Shown: in pieces, positions 34,612-46,624 of the stretch
Layout of the letters: every line of letters starts with the position of its first letter
Numbering within the stretch: the first letter of the stretch is position 1
NCBI RefSeq assembly: GCF_025370935.1
Contig: NC_133492.1
Span: 11,293,033 to 11,357,032, forward strand
Length of the DNA stretch: 64,000 bases
Direction of reading: 5' to 3'
Source of the DNA: Choristoneura fumiferana
Lineage: Eukaryota; Arthropoda; Insecta; Lepidoptera; Tortricidae
Program-made: the position numbers and the translations under genes
Notes under the pieces: generated by a model
Databases searched by the model: none
Told to the model about the DNA's origin: nothing
The model's input: the letters and a program-made list of their open reading frames with translations, nothing else

Positions 34612-35090
34612 TTAACCCCACAAAGAGAGGGGTGTTATAAGTTTGACGGACTGAATTCAATTGTTTTTTAGGGTTCCGTACCCAAGGGGTAAAAACGGAA
34701 ACCCTATTATTAACACTTCGCTGTCCGTCCGTCCGTCTGTCACAAGATCTCATGAAACGTGATAGCTAGACAGTTGAAATTATCATAGATTATTTGGTTG
34801 TTGCCACTTACAACAAATAGGTAAGTACTAAAAAAATGATATTTTAAATGTCTTCTTTCTTTCTTTATATATATATTAATTAATAACGGCGACAGGTAGA
34901 CGCTTGAAATACTCATAGTATATTTAGTCGTATAACTTTTAAAATAAATAATGAAATTAAAATAAAATAAATATTTAAAGGGGGCTCCAATACAACAAAC
35001 GTGTTTTTTTTGCTAATGCCTAATGTTGTATAGATAATGGTATCCTTCATGCGCGAGTCCGACTCGCACTTAGCCAGTTTTTTTAAAGCG
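34612..35090 (+). repeat. Dispersed repeat family E2, with a family D end
   Basis: Starts with aggggtgttataagtttgac (a D-type end), then agggttccgtacccaagggg, gtccgtccgtccgtctgtca, gtgatagctagacagttgaa, gctccaatacaacaaacgtg and ends in the hairpin gcgagtccgactcgcactta. A minus copy of the middle lies at 57.74-57.97 kb. Non-coding. Confidence 0.65.
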
Positions 35091-35094
35091 AGTT

Positions 35095-36660
35095 TAGTTG
35101 CGGTAGTTCTTAGCATTGAACTTTGAAACGACATAGGGGTTTGTCAACTTTTCTAAGGTTAGGTTATATTCGATGTTGTTGGTCGTAGCATTCGACGCAT
35201 GTAGGTACCCTAAACGAAAAGACTTGACCTGTCAATCAAAGCATTTTGGCCTTTATTCCAACTAGGTAAAGTCTTTCAGTGTGGCAATGAAAAAAAGTCA
35301 CGCGGTACTCCTTTGATAGATCGGGCCCATTCGTCTATTCCGATGCAAATAAAACAAGACGACGGGAACTCTTTTAAATCAGATTTGTTCCAGAAATTTT
35401 GTGGGAGGTTTGTTATGTAAATTTTTATGAGCAATGAAGTTTTATGGAAAACTGTTTTGATGATCTCCAAGAGAAGAAACTAAAATAAATAAATAATAAA
35501 TTATATAGAAACTTAATAAAAAAGGAAGTATAAAATTGTTGCCATATTCGAGAACACTACCTCAAAAAACTGATACTTAGTTACTTATTCGTAACTTTAT
35601 TAAGTTGAGCCCTCATTTTAGTTTTTACAGCTTACAAAAAAAAAATTTGGTTCTTTTAAAGAATACTTCTCTAAAAAACAATGATTTGAGCCCACCTATA
35701 TTCATTCATTTTATTTTCATATGATCAGGTCGAATCAGATCAGATCAGCCAGATCGAAAAAGTTAATTTCTTTCAATTTTTTAATTTTGAGTGTCAATAT
35801 TTTAATTTAAAAGAAGTACTTTTTTTTGTCTTCTTTTAAATTAGCTTTTGTTTTTATGCCTCAGTGAATTATAAATTACAGTGCAGGAGTTTTCGTTTCA
35901 CGTAGTATAACGATTAATTGTATGTATGTAAGTATTCGGATCACAACCTGTATTTCTGTGATCAAGATATCAGGTAAGGCGGAGTAAAGAAATGAATGAC
36001 GCATCTCCCAGAAATGAGCCAAAAGGTAGACTAATCTCAAAGAAATACCTAGTTGATTCCTTTTGTTCATCATGCCTAAATCTCGGTACAGTTTTACTAA
36101 AAACTGCAACCGTACTAGTCTCTAGCGCAAACCCGATTTGGCCTAACATTAATTAGAGCAAACATTTCACGGTGGCAGCCCTCTGATGTCCTCTGAACGA
36201 AATTAGTCGTCTGTCTCATCCATCATTGTCAGATCGAGAGGAATGTATCGGCCAGAAACACCCACTTCTAATAGCATTGTTGTTTATTGCCCTATTTGTG
36301 TTCGATTACGTGTTGCGCAATAAACATTGAGGAATTGATTTATACACTGAATAGTGGAAGGTACTTGTATATCTACGTGTATGTTGATTATTATTGAAAC
36401 AAGCGTGGAAGTTGAAACTAGATGTTTCCTACAATAAATTCGTCCTAATATTAATGTACTAAAATTTTTATATCAAAAAAGTACAAATATATATTTCATT
36501 GTTTGTCATCTGTGTTTGTTAATTATTTTGTACAATAAAGAGTTTACATACATACATTATAAATGCGAAATTCTGTGAATATCTGTTTATATTTGTTACT
36601 CCTTCACGCTTTAATGCAATACTATCAATCATTTTATAATGCAACATTTAAAAAATCCAC
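35095..36660. other. No gene seen; one retroelement tail
   Basis: AT-rich unique sequence. At 36.53-36.56 kb there is gtacaataaagagtttacat plus acatacat, an element 3' end with AATAAA, followed by a decayed family H tail to 36.6 kb. Confidence 0.45.
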
Positions 36661-36666
36661 GATATA

Positions 36667-36810
36667 CCCCCTGTTTCACCATCCATTGATTAAATTTATT
36701 TAACTGATAAATGTGACGCCTTCTCTGTTTGTTTTGTTCGAATAGACGAAGACGGCATCACATTTATCCGTCAAATAAAAGTAATCAATGGGTGGTCAAA
36801 CAGCCCCTTA
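36667..36810. mobile_element. Palindromic MITE family M2, copy 2
   Basis: ctgtttcaccatccattgat at the left and atcaatgggtggtcaaacag at the right are inverted, and the middle shares gacgaagacggcatcac with copy 1. The outermost bases differ (cccc in place of gggg at the left). Confidence 0.7.
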
Positions 36811-36814
36811 ATGT

Positions 36815-37455
36815 TTGGAAATTCCCATAGGAATACAGTAATATCCCGGAATTTCAATTTAGCCGAATCCGATGGTTAACGTGAAGTCTAGTAGGGAATA
36901 AAACACTTCGACTTCGACCAGTTTCGTACAAAATATTTTATTTTTAATTAATTTTATTTGCGGACGCATTTAATAACATAAAATTTAACTAAACCTACCA
37001 GGAACGATGGATTATACCCCGGATATAAAGTGGCTGAAGAATGCCGTCTGCTTCAGTGGGTTCAAATTTAATACTCGCAGCGCTGAAATGTGGGTAAAGT
37101 TTATAACGTGTTTAAAGAGAGCACGAGACTGGATTTAGGAAGATTGGAAGATAGGTACATTAGCACTCACAGACATGGATCAACTCTACTTATCTCAAAC
37201 GGTAATGTTAAACGAATCAATAAGTTTAATAGTTTTTTTATACTTATTTTAATACCGCCCGGAGCTTTGCACAGGTTTACTTGATACCGTGACAGAGAGA
37301 CCAAATAATCCCTGTAATAATATACGTCCACGTAGGTAATGACGTAAAAGGACAATTTAATAATTAATAATAATAATACTTAATAGCCTTTTATTTCCGA
37401 AAATTTACTTATATTGGTTGTGATAATTTCTTAACTTCAGTATTATAAAATATTT
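36815..37455. other. No gene seen
   Basis: AT-rich unique sequence. Nothing recognised. Confidence 0.5.
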
Positions 37456-37459
37456 CTTA

Positions 37460-37575
37460 GTTAGGTGTGCCTTTTGGCATAGGCCTCCTCCAACTGTTTA
37501 CATTGGACTCTCTCCGCTGCCACCCTTGTCCAATAAGGTCCCAGGGTCAGACGAATATCGTCTTCCCATCTTCTC
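37460..37575 (-). pseudogene. RTE-type 3' end, a third subfamily
   Basis: One minus frame reads RRWEDDIRLTLGPYW then TRVAAERVQCKQLEEAYAKR, equivalent to the GRPPTRWTDDL...EAYVQQW end of the other RTE copies but clearly a different lineage. Only about 115 bases remain. Confidence 0.65.
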
Positions 37576-37579
37576 GTTA

Positions 37580-39085
37580 ATAATTATAATTGCTGTCATA
37601 CTATTGGTGGTATTTTTTTTAATTTACCTGTGAAAAATACAAAATTTTTGGACCACAAACAAAAACTGAACAGATGTAACAAAAACTGAACAACTGAATA
37701 TATAATACCTAATATATTTTTGAAGATATCTACTATCTTCTATCTCACTCCCTTTTTATATTTACAACCCAAACACACTCTTCACATCCTTGTAGTTAAA
37801 TCTAGTTTTAAGTTGTAGGTACTCAAAGCGTGTCATACAATGACATACCTACGCAATTGTATAAACCATAGTACAATTTGTAATACTGCACATATACTCT
37901 TCCATATAGCTATACTCCAAGAGCTGGAGCGGTATACAGCCATATTATAGCTAATTCGCATAATTCGCTGAAGTCTAATCAAGCAAGTGCTCCTTACTTA
38001 TTAAAGCAGCCAGAGTTATACTCGGAGCAATCTCTATTCCGATGAGCTAGTGACGTCACAGATTAACCCCCTTGCGTGAGCGTGAGTGATCCTTGAAGAT
38101 AAGTATATTTAGAGATGTTTTTAGAGCTCCATTATGTCCGTCTATTACATCGTTGTGCATTTTTTAACCGTAATTATATAAACTAAAACTATGATTGCTA
38201 AAAGATCAAATGATATGCAAGTACAAATAAATTTAGATGAAGTAAAAAATTTAAGGAAATATCAATTCCATACAAGAAACGTGTATTTTCAGCGTTTTTG
38301 CTTGACCTTAATTTAAGGCTTAATTTTATACTTTGATTTTACCTCATGTGTACAAAACCGACTGCGCTTGGTCCATTTCCGGAACTGAGTACAGTTTTAT
38401 AGTCCGTAGATAAAGTACAATATTTAAACAGACAAAACATTCCTTTTCAAACCAGCTACTACAAAATGACAGTAAGTTTTTATTGAATATATTTCAATCT
38501 ATTGCTTCAATAACCAATCATAAACATTATATTGGTCGTCAAATGCTATATCACATGTATGAAAATTAAACCCCATTGAAACATGATATAATTTTTTATG
38601 AGATATTTGTGATCAGTAAGTGCATCGAATAAACTTTTTTGTTAACCAGTCTGAATTGAAATATTTTGCCAAGTGCACACGGAAGGTTCCGTATATTCAT
38701 GTATAACCAGTGTGGAGAGCCTGCTGCTAAGCAAAATGTATTCAGTGAGGGGTAATTTTTTTTAGAGTGAGCACCGACATTACACAAAAAAAGGTTTTGT
38801 GACTTATATATGCTATAAGAGCTTGAGAGCTACCTTTATAGTAAAATGACAAGTTTCTATTTGAGACAACTGAAAGTTTACGTGTGTATTAGCCCTATAG
38901 GCGTAGGCTAGGCACAGAATAAGTAATAGTACAAGTACAGAAGCTTCACTGCCATAAAAAAGTGACGTTTAGGCAAAAAAATCTCTACGCCCGGAATGCA
39001 TAGTTTGCACAATTAATAATGAAATTAAATGAAATTTATTGCGTATGAACTAAGGTACAGACGATTACTTTTGCTTGACGTTGCT
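37580..39085. other. No gene seen
   Basis: AT-rich unique sequence. No supported frame or repeat. Confidence 0.5.
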
Positions 39086-39087
39086 TT

Positions 39088-39180
39088 TGCGGAAAGCACA
39101 AGGCCGGTCTGAGTGGAGAGCCTTGGGGGAGGCCTATGATGTCCAGCAGTGGACGTCTTTCGGCTGACATGATGATGATC
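39088..39180 (+). pseudogene. RTE 3' end fragment
   Basis: gcggaaagcacaaggccggt, ctgagtggagagccttgg and cagtggacgtctttcggctg, then (ATG)n, match the terminal 85 bases of the 3.8-6.0 kb element almost exactly, so it is the same subfamily. Confidence 0.8.
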
Positions 39181-39257
39181 AGGTGTGACGACACACAGAA
39201 CTTTAACCCGCTATCTTCATATTTTTTTGTGTAATTGAGAAAAGAATAAACTAAGCT

Positions 39258-39498
39258 AACCAACAAAAAGTTGGAAAACCCCCGACTTTGTCACTTCAAA
39301 GTTCAACATCTCAAAAACCGCGGAAGCGATTTTGATGAAACATGACTAAGGACCATCGCTAAAAACCTAATTTCAAATTAAAAAAAACCGCATTCAAATC
39401 GGTCCACCCATTTAAGAGCTACGGTGCCACAGAAAGACAGACACACATAGCGGTCAAACTTATAACACCCCTCTTTTTGCGCCGGGGGTTGAAAAAAA
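39258..39498 (-). repeat. Dispersed repeat family D, copy 2
   Basis: Opens with the hairpin ccaacaaaaagttgg, continues with acttcaaagttcaacatctc, aaaccgcattcaaatcggtc, ggtgccacagaaagacagac and ends acacccctctttttgcgccg. The inverse of the 52.25 kb copy. Non-coding. Confidence 0.8.
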
Positions 39499-39499
39499 C

Positions 39500-41230
39500 G
39501 TGTCCGACATTATTTTAAATGTAAATTATACATATTTTTAGAAATCTGACTATTTTCACACGGACGAAGTTGCAGGCACAATAGACACATCTGTTAATTA
39601 ATTCAAGGCTGCGAAAATTAATAAAAGTTGTAAAGACAAGAGCCCATAAACAAGCTATCGGCACTAGTTCTCAGAACCCCATGTTCCCGCTTTCACTACA
39701 TGTATTCAGAAACATGGAGATATTATTTGAATTAGGTCATGCGATACTCAAAGCTGTGTTTCCAGATCACAATTGCACGGTTCCATGTTGAAGTTTTCTT
39801 CAACTGAAGGTTATCTCTATCTTGTTTGTTAAAGGTTTGAATTTGAATGTTGCTTAAATGTAACATGGGTCTTTTTGACTGAAAGTTGGTCTTGTTCTGC
39901 ACTTAGCTAATTAACTTTTATGCACAAGCAACAACAACTGTTTAGTTTACGTTTGGTTTCGCGCCAGCCCAACAAAGCCTCTAGTTCTGATTTTGGACAA
40001 TTTTGAACTGGAATGATCTGTTTTTGGAACTATCACCTAAGTGAAATCTAATGGTATTCAATTTTAAATCTTTTCTATAGCACTGAATTTAAATTCATCA
40101 TTGAATTAGAGCTGTGCTAACAAGCTATTAGTACTAAACAATAATTGCTTTTTTGCCTCTTTCAGAAAGCAAAGCGATTTATATTTATGTAATTAAAAAT
40201 TTTCATTTATTAAAATACTTAATTCAAGATCTTGATTGTCTTGATCTTTGTTGTTTTAATATTGATAAATAACCAGTGTTTAATCGTTTTTATAAGTCAG
40301 AGTAAAAAGTTAGATTTATATTACTTTATTTTAAACAAAATGAAGTCGCATTTTTTACTTATTTCGAAAAAAGCTAAAAAACGAAATAACTCAAAAATGG
40401 TTCACTTTTGCATAATGCATATGGGGTGTTAAAATTATCGCAAAAATTCACCCCTATCACCTCCTATCGGGAATACGTCCAATTTACCAATAACCCTGCA
40501 TGTGTCGCACAGAGGTAGCTATCGTGCTTTAATGGCGGCGCGACAACTGAGTAGTGTAAATAAAACTTTAGTTTAATTAAAGATCTAAAAGAAAAATCTA
40601 ATCATTACCTAACATAGCTTCGATAACAATGAAATCCAATGGTACTAAGTATAGCTACTACATAGAAGAGATACAGAGATATGCTCACTCTGACTTAATT
40701 GCAACCAGAGAATATTATCTACCGAAGAACAAATTGAACCCACTATCGTTATTATTAAGTAGAACGTCGTCCAAACTCGCAGTAATGGCGTCAATAAAAT
40801 TCCCAGTTTATTTCCCTTGCGAGGTTTCTTTCATCAAGTCAATTCCCCGAAACCAAACAATGCACGTAGCCGGTTTCAAATTAATTCATCGGTTCGCGTA
40901 TTGAGCCAATTGCATTGCGCTTCCTAAATGGGCCACGCCAAGCCTATTACAGAGTCACCGCCTGTGGCCCACTAATGGGCCCACGGATAATTATTGGAGC
41001 TAGCCATCGCCTCGTTCCGTAAAGGGTAATCCTCGGTCAAGTAATGAAAAGCGGTGAAAATGGCGAGTAAACCCTCTTTTGTTCTCGAATGATCGAAGCT
41101 TTAAAACAAAATAGAAGCAACAGGCGATCGGAAACTCCATTCGGTACGAATGGCCTGCTTTAAGGTAGTTTGCATTTTAATGGGGGTTTTGTTAACATAA
41201 ATAAGCGATATAAGCGAGATTGTTAAAATT
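39500..41230. other. No gene seen
   Basis: AT-rich, then a GC-richer non-repetitive block at 40.90-41.20 kb that could be conserved non-coding DNA. Frames of up to 91 codons lack motifs. Confidence 0.45.
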
Positions 41231-41236
41231 CTACGT

Positions 41237-41385
41237 TACTAGCTGTCGCCCGCGACTCTGTACACGTAGAATTCGTTTATCGCTATCTCGCGGAAACTAC
41301 GTAACTTTCCGGGATAAAAACTATCCTATGTCCTTCCCCGGGTCTTAAACTATCTGTAAGTAAGTACTTATACCAATTTAGTGAG
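41237..41385 (+). repeat. Family H repeat, 5' half
   Basis: ctagctgtcgcccgcgactc, gaattcgtttatcgctatct, cgtaactttccgggat and ctatgtccttccccgggtct. This is the best-preserved copy of the block; the 3' half is absent. Confidence 0.7.
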
Positions 41386-41606
41386 ATAATACAACACTAC
41401 GCGATGTAATGTGACACGACGCGGTAAAATTAAAATTAGTTTTTGTACCCGACCAAGTGCAAGTCCGACTCGATAACTGAGAGTTCCGTATAAATTTATC
41501 TTTATCAGTATCTACGATATCCGGTTTTAGCAGAGCCCTGCTCTTAAGTAAAATTCACGCAACGTGGGTTTATTTTAGATTGGATACTGACATAGATATA
41601 AAAAAA

Positions 41607-42258
41607 CTTGCCAAGAGCGTGTCGGATACGCCCAAAATAGGGTTCCGTAGCCATTACGAAAAAATTAAGTACCTAATATTTTTCTAAGGATTTCGTATTT
41701 TATACGGAATCTTTCAAGTGTGGGTATATTTTATACCTTAGGCTGCTATTTACTCTTAAACTAGTAATAATTCTCAAGAAAACTTAGCCGTTATAGTTTT
41801 TCTTGAAAGTTTGATATACTAACTAAGATAAACTTTTAAAAAATTTCCACCCACCGGTTTAGATTTTAAAGGGGGGGACGTTCGATTTTCATGCAAATTT
41901 GCATTTAAAGTTGAATATTTCGCAAACAAAGCACTGAATCGAAAAATCGTCTTGACAAACGGTATGGTACGGTAATGGTTTTAAAAGACCTATCCAACGA
42001 TACCCCACACTATATGGTTGGATGAGAAAAAAAATCGCCCCCACTTTACGTCTGTGGGAGGTACCCTAAAAAAATTTTTTTTACAATTTTTTATTGTACC
42101 ACTTTTTCGGCATAGTTAAAAATATATCCGTGCAAAATTACAGCTATCTAGCATTGATAGCCCCTGAGCAAAGCCGCGGAAGGACGGACAGACAGACAGA
42201 TAGACAAATCGAAACTATAAGGGTTCCGATTTTGCCATTTTGGCTCCGGAACCCTAAA
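41607..42258 (+). repeat. Dispersed repeat family E1, copy 2
   Basis: Full-length: the hairpin gcgtgtcggatacgc near 41.62 kb, cctatccaacgataccccac, aaattacagctatctagcat, gagcaaagccgcggaaggac, then the terminal hairpin gggttccg...cggaaccc and an A-rich end. Aligns throughout with 2.04-2.72 kb. Short frames across it are not genes. Confidence 0.85.
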
Positions 42259-42264
42259 AACGAT

Positions 42265-42755
42265 TTTCAGAATTTTCTCATTGGCTTTGCTGTAAAAGTT
42301 ATCATGATACCAAATTTCAAGTTTATAGAACAACTGGAAATACCTACCGTAGGCTAGGCAGCTGTTTAATTTCTAGAACTCTCTCGTTAACTAAGTGTAA
42401 GTATTAGGTACTTTTGTTCACCTTACATTTTAATTAAATTCTGCTTCTACACCAACTTATAGAACATTCAGCAGTTTACTTAACTTAAACGTTTCTAAAA
42501 TAGGTACGTATTTTTCTATAATACTAGTTGTATAGCCTTGCAATAGATTCTGTTAATAAAAGTTTGCGTCATACCACACTGTACCTTGCACGGAAGTTGA
42601 AGCCACAGTACACAGTTTTGAGCGGAGTGGGTACTGAAACTCCTATAGCCCAGTTTAAACTTGCAATAAAAAAAGTGCAAGTTGCATAACACTACCGCGC
42701 TTGTTTGAGTAGGTAGGTACTTCGTTCTCGTAAGCTTTACGGCCTCGCAATGTGT
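42265..42755. other. No gene seen
   Basis: Mostly unique. It carries ctttacggcctcgcaatgt near 42735, which recurs exactly near 43412. Confidence 0.45.
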
Positions 42756-42757
42756 GC

Positions 42758-43003
42758 CATTACGAAATTCGAAAATTGAGGTTCGTATCTCACCGTCCTT
42801 TGCCATACAATTTTCAATTCTCGCCTCGCCGGTGGAAAATAATCTTTATAAATGGTATCCTGTATGGCGAGACGAGACGAGGCGAGACGAGAAGTGAAAT
42901 TTATAATGCATTCTCGCGCGCCCGCCGCGATGCGCCCGCGCGCCGGTGGAAAATCACCATAAGACACGAAGTTCACATTTAGCACTTCGTAGTATAATAG
43001 GGT
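42758..43003. mobile_element. Palindromic MITE family M3, copy 3 (enlarged)
   Basis: Ends ttacgaaattcgaaaattga and gcacttcgtagtataatagg match the M3 family in inverted orientation. The centre is larger than in the other copies and contains two cgccggtggaaaat blocks and a GC-rich gagacgaggcgagacgag repeat, so the copy probably gained an insertion or belongs to a longer subfamily. Confidence 0.55.
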
Positions 43004-43009
43004 CAGATC

Positions 43010-44675
43010 TTAGTTCTTAAAACACGCGTATTCATAACTCGCGCTAATGAAACGTCTGCTTTGTATTAGGTCTAAAACTGCTGAACTACCGTTGCATACT
43101 GAGATGACAAGACGTATAATTATTAAGTCGCGATTTATTAAGAAAAGCTGCATTTTTCCAGAAAAGGTGATCAAAGTATACAGCTTATAGGTATCCGTAG
43201 ATAACGGTGAATAATGAAGAACCTAACAAGGCATCGGTGAGCTCTTTTTTGGTTAAAATTTTCAAAAATTAAAGCGAAATAACAATAACGAAGTCAAAAA
43301 GTACACACTTACGTAAATATTCAAAATTCAACAGCTTATTCTTGGAAAAATACGAAAAAATAGCGGTGCGTCAGGTATTTCAGCTCGATTAACCACTGCA
43401 CACTCCTTGGCTTTACGGCCTCGCAATGTAACGCAACTTGTACGATTTTTCTTGCAGGTCTAACCCGAGCAGACGCCATGCCGCGCTGGTAAATTATGTG
43501 TGCTATGACCTAAAACACTGGGCCCATGCAAGTTATATCAGTAACAATACTTCACCGTCCGTACTTTGTGAAGTTAATCCTTCCTCTAAAGTTTCACCTG
43601 GCAGTAACTTCATCGGCTAGTTAACTTCTGATTGGTACACGTTACAGCTTTCACATTGACTCACCCCCGATGGAAGAAGGTTTACTCTTAAATTCAATTT
43701 CGCCATCAAGCTCTTTACTTAGTGAGTATTTGCTATTTATTTTCTTACATTCATTCAGGTACATATTTCGTGTAAAACATAGTATAGAAAGTGCGGCACA
43801 TAACGAATTCATTTTGTAATGTAATCGAAATAAAATCGTCTCGAGTGAAATAAATTAAGAATTTGTTGATAATAAACTGTTTATATCTTAGACATGCTAA
43901 TTTATTTGCCAAGAAAAGCAATTTGGACTATTGGTACTGCAACGCCGTTTACCCGAAGTTTGGCGGACTTTATTGAAACTTTCGGAGAAAGTTCGACAAA
44001 AATTGGTGAATCCTACAACTTGTTTGAAGATTGAATTGAGTTTAAACCGTTTACAGGGCAGGGGGAATCTTATTATGTGAGTATTGAGATTTGTGTAGGT
44101 CACGTACATTTAGTAAAAGTTTTTGAACAATCCGAGAGCTCGTCGTGTAGAATTAGTTTTGTTTTTCTTTTGTTTCTTAGCTTCTACACAGTGTACAGTG
44201 GGGGTAGGAAAACCTTCGTCAGTTATTAAATTGATTCCTTTCCATGTCATAGACTCTTAGTAAGTACGTTTTGAAACCAAAGTACTAAGTAGACAAGTGC
44301 ATATCAAATTATACTTACTTGACATGATAACAAGGCTCAAAATAGTATACACCTCTAACATATATCAAAACCTACAAAACCTTTTTAATAAACAACTTCG
44401 TAAATTTTTTAATCAAATAATGTTCTATTTAATTGTCGGTGTTTGTCAGTGCCAAGGTGTAGTTGTAGGGTTGATATGGTCACCTGATTGTGTTTAGCAG
44501 GTGGACAGGTTGACGCAGTATGTCCTACTCAATTGGTAAAGCAGATTAGCGCTCATAATGAGTAAAGGAAAATAGATCCTAAGATCTATCCGCCCTAAGG
44601 CGACGAACCTTTTTTTATTCCGACGTACGTTTTAATTCTGTACAAACTTTTAAAGTAAATTATTAGTATCAGTAT
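43010..44675. other. No gene seen
   Basis: Unique AT-rich sequence. Nothing supported beyond the short ctttacggcctcgcaatgt duplicate near 43.41 kb. Confidence 0.45.
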
Positions 44676-44679
44676 ACAT

Positions 44680-44952
44680 TTTTTTTATTCGACTGGATGG
44701 AAAACGAGCAAGTGGGTCTCCTGATGGTAAGAGATCACCACCGCCCATAGATACCTGCAACACCAGGGGGATTGCAGATGCGTTGCCAACCTAGAGGCCT
44801 AAGATGGGATACCTCAGGTGCCAGTAATTTCACCGGCTGTCTTACTCTCCACGCCGAAACACAACAGTGCAAGCACTGCTGCTTCACGGCAGGATTAGCG
44901 AGTAAGATGGTGGTAGCAATCCGGGCGGACCTTGCACAAGGTCCTACCACCT
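44680..44952 (-). repeat. Family B retroelement-like repeat, copy 2
   Basis: Poly-T, then attcgactggatggaaaacg, gggtctcctgatggtaag, ctgcttcacggcaggatta and aaggtcctaccacctgc: the inverse of the 12.65 kb copy, full length. Confidence 0.85.
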
Positions 44953-44970
44953 GCGAATATGGTTTTACCA

Positions 44971-45299
44971 TAATTTATTGAATCAGGCGTTACTTTGCGG
45001 AGGTCCATATCAATGAACTAAAATAATTTCCTTGCTCACCCGCGACCTTACGATAGCTAAGCTTATCTTGTTAAGCTTGTCTAACAACTGGTAGCATGGT
45101 GTACGGTTGTGTCACTCTGAAGATGAGCTCTGTTTGAGTTCGAAACGCGTCAGTGTAGTGTGGTGGTGGTGATAGATGGGTTTGTGTGATTTGTGTGTGT
45201 TCTTACAGTGTGGAGGTGGAGGAACTGCATGAACACGCATATTTTGCATAAGCTTAGCTATCGTAAGGTCGCGGGTGAGCAAGGAAATTATTTTAGTTC
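44971..45299. mobile_element. P1 fold-back element with 12 bp target duplication
   Basis: Flanked by atggttttacca on both sides (44959-44970 and 45300-45311). The left arm (taatttattgaatcaggcg to gatagctaagcttat, 45066) carries the ~40 bp extension. The right arm holds the hammerhead core and the rest of the unit and ends at the short end ttttagttc. The arms pair over about 55 bases (gaactaaaataatttcc to gatagctaagctta). Short direct repeats, one-sided extension and inverted arms fit Penelope-like pseudo-LTR arrangements. Confidence 0.8.
45113..45155 (+). ncRNA. Hammerhead ribozyme core (P1), best preserved
   Basis: Stem I CACT (45113-45116) pairs with AGTG (45152-45155). CTGAAGA is at 45117-45123. 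Stem II is GAGCTC (45125-45130) with GAGTTC (45136-45141), including one G-U pair, with loop TGTTT. GAAA is at 45142-45145. CGCGTC (45146-45151) gives minimal stem III (ACGCGT) and the GTC cleavage site. All conserved positions are intact. The minimal stem III would favour activity as a dimer. Confidence 0.68.
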
Positions 45300-45361
45300 A
45301 TGGTTTTACCACTTTCGGGATCTGTCATAAAATATACGAGTATGTTGATATTTCATACACA

Positions 45362-45640
45362 GCTAATTTATTGAATCAGGCTGTAGGTACTTTGCAATCA
45401 ATGAAAAACCTATGTGTTACTTTGCTCACCCGCGACCTTAATGACAGCTACGTGTATGCAAGATATGCGTGTTCATGCAGTTCCTCCACATCCACACTGT
45501 AAGAACATACACAAATCACACAAACCCATCTATCACCATCACCACACTACACTGTCGTGTTTTAAATTCAACCAGAGCTCATCTTCAGAGCAACACAGCC
45601 GTTCACCATGCTACCAGATGTATGCATGTTGGGGCAGTCG
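45362..45640 (-). mobile_element. P1 element, single-arm copy with extension
   Basis: Left end atttattgaatcaggctg, then ctcacccgcgacctta, gcgtgttcatgcagttcct, ccatcaccacactac and ctcatcttcagagcaacaca. The hammerhead GAAA box is changed (plus strand ttta where tttc is expected), so this copy is inactive. Confidence 0.75.
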
Positions 45641-45644
45641 GGTA

Positions 45645-46050
45645 AAAAGGAAGAGAAGCAGTGCTCTAATTTTGTAACAAAATAATAAATTAACAATTAA
45701 AAGCTGGAGCACAATAAAATACCGAGATACGAGGTGTCCCGTGGACACTTAGCGCGCTCTCAAACATTAAGAAAGCTAATAAAGCCGTTAAGACCAGCTT
45801 TATTGGGCAAACGTGACCGAGACTTGATGCATGGCTGCCGAGAAACCCACCGTTGTTTTGTACCAACTGCAAATTAAAGTTAAAACAATACCGCCCCTAG
45901 GTCGTTATGAATCGGAGTTTCTGCTAGAATTGCTCAGGACTTTAGCTAGTAGGTTATTTCTTGTATAGCTACAATGACTTTCAAGATCAAGTAGAGCGAT
46001 ATTTTAAGCTTTACAGCTAACACTGAAGCTGAAATAAAATGATATTGTAC
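45645..46050. other. No gene seen
   Basis: Unique sequence. A 60-codon minus frame at 45.69-45.87 kb has a hydrophobic middle but no other support. Confidence 0.4.
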
Positions 46051-46054
46051 TAAA

Positions 46055-46145
46055 TAACTCACGTCTTCAATCGACTTTAGCTAATTCGTAGCCCTTCTTC
46101 ACGAACTTTTAGGGCTACAAATTTGCCCGAAACATGTATATGTCA
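46055..46145. mobile_element. P2 fold-back fragment, copy 2
   Basis: ataactcacgtcttcaatcg and ttcgtagcccttcttcacga (inverse orientation) meet agggctacaaatttgcccga plus aacatgta (forward), so two arms of P2 face each other around a short centre. A separate P2-type end (cacggtagtttcatgttg) lies at 46.60-46.62 kb after an (AATTTC)n tail. Confidence 0.55.
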
Positions 46146-46624
46146 TTTAATAGCTTGAAAAATTTAAAAAGTTAAAAATTTTAACATTTAAAAGAGTGGC
46201 TAATGAACATGTCTTATGAGGAAACTGAAAACTTGCTTATGATAGTTGTATAGCTTAATTTTTTACTTGCATATTTGCGAAACACGATGAAATAAATTGT
46301 TACTACCATTTATGTTATGTTTTAAGCCCACATTTTTATTTGCCTGATACAGGCTACTTCAGTATCCTAGTTTAGGCATTTAAGTTATTTAGCATGATAT
46401 ATAGTATTATGTTCAGGTACTCAGTGTTCTAGTTAGATGTACGCATTTGTATTATATGTATTGAGTCAAAAGTGTACCTAGTATATCGGTTTATTGTTTA
46501 CTAAAATCTAGACGTAATTTCAGCGCTTACTAACTTTTTTATATGTAAACAAATATTTTATTTTTAATAAACAATTTCAATTTCAATTTCAATATGAGTT
46601 AATCACGGTAGTTTCATGTTGAAA

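Noticed and set aside
44297..44497. 66-codon plus frame before family B
   Set aside because: AT-rich, no motif, no repeat or splice context.
45690..45872. Small secreted peptide frame on the minus strand
   Set aside because: Hydrophobic stretch only. No signal-cleavage pattern, homologue or nearby exon that I can see.
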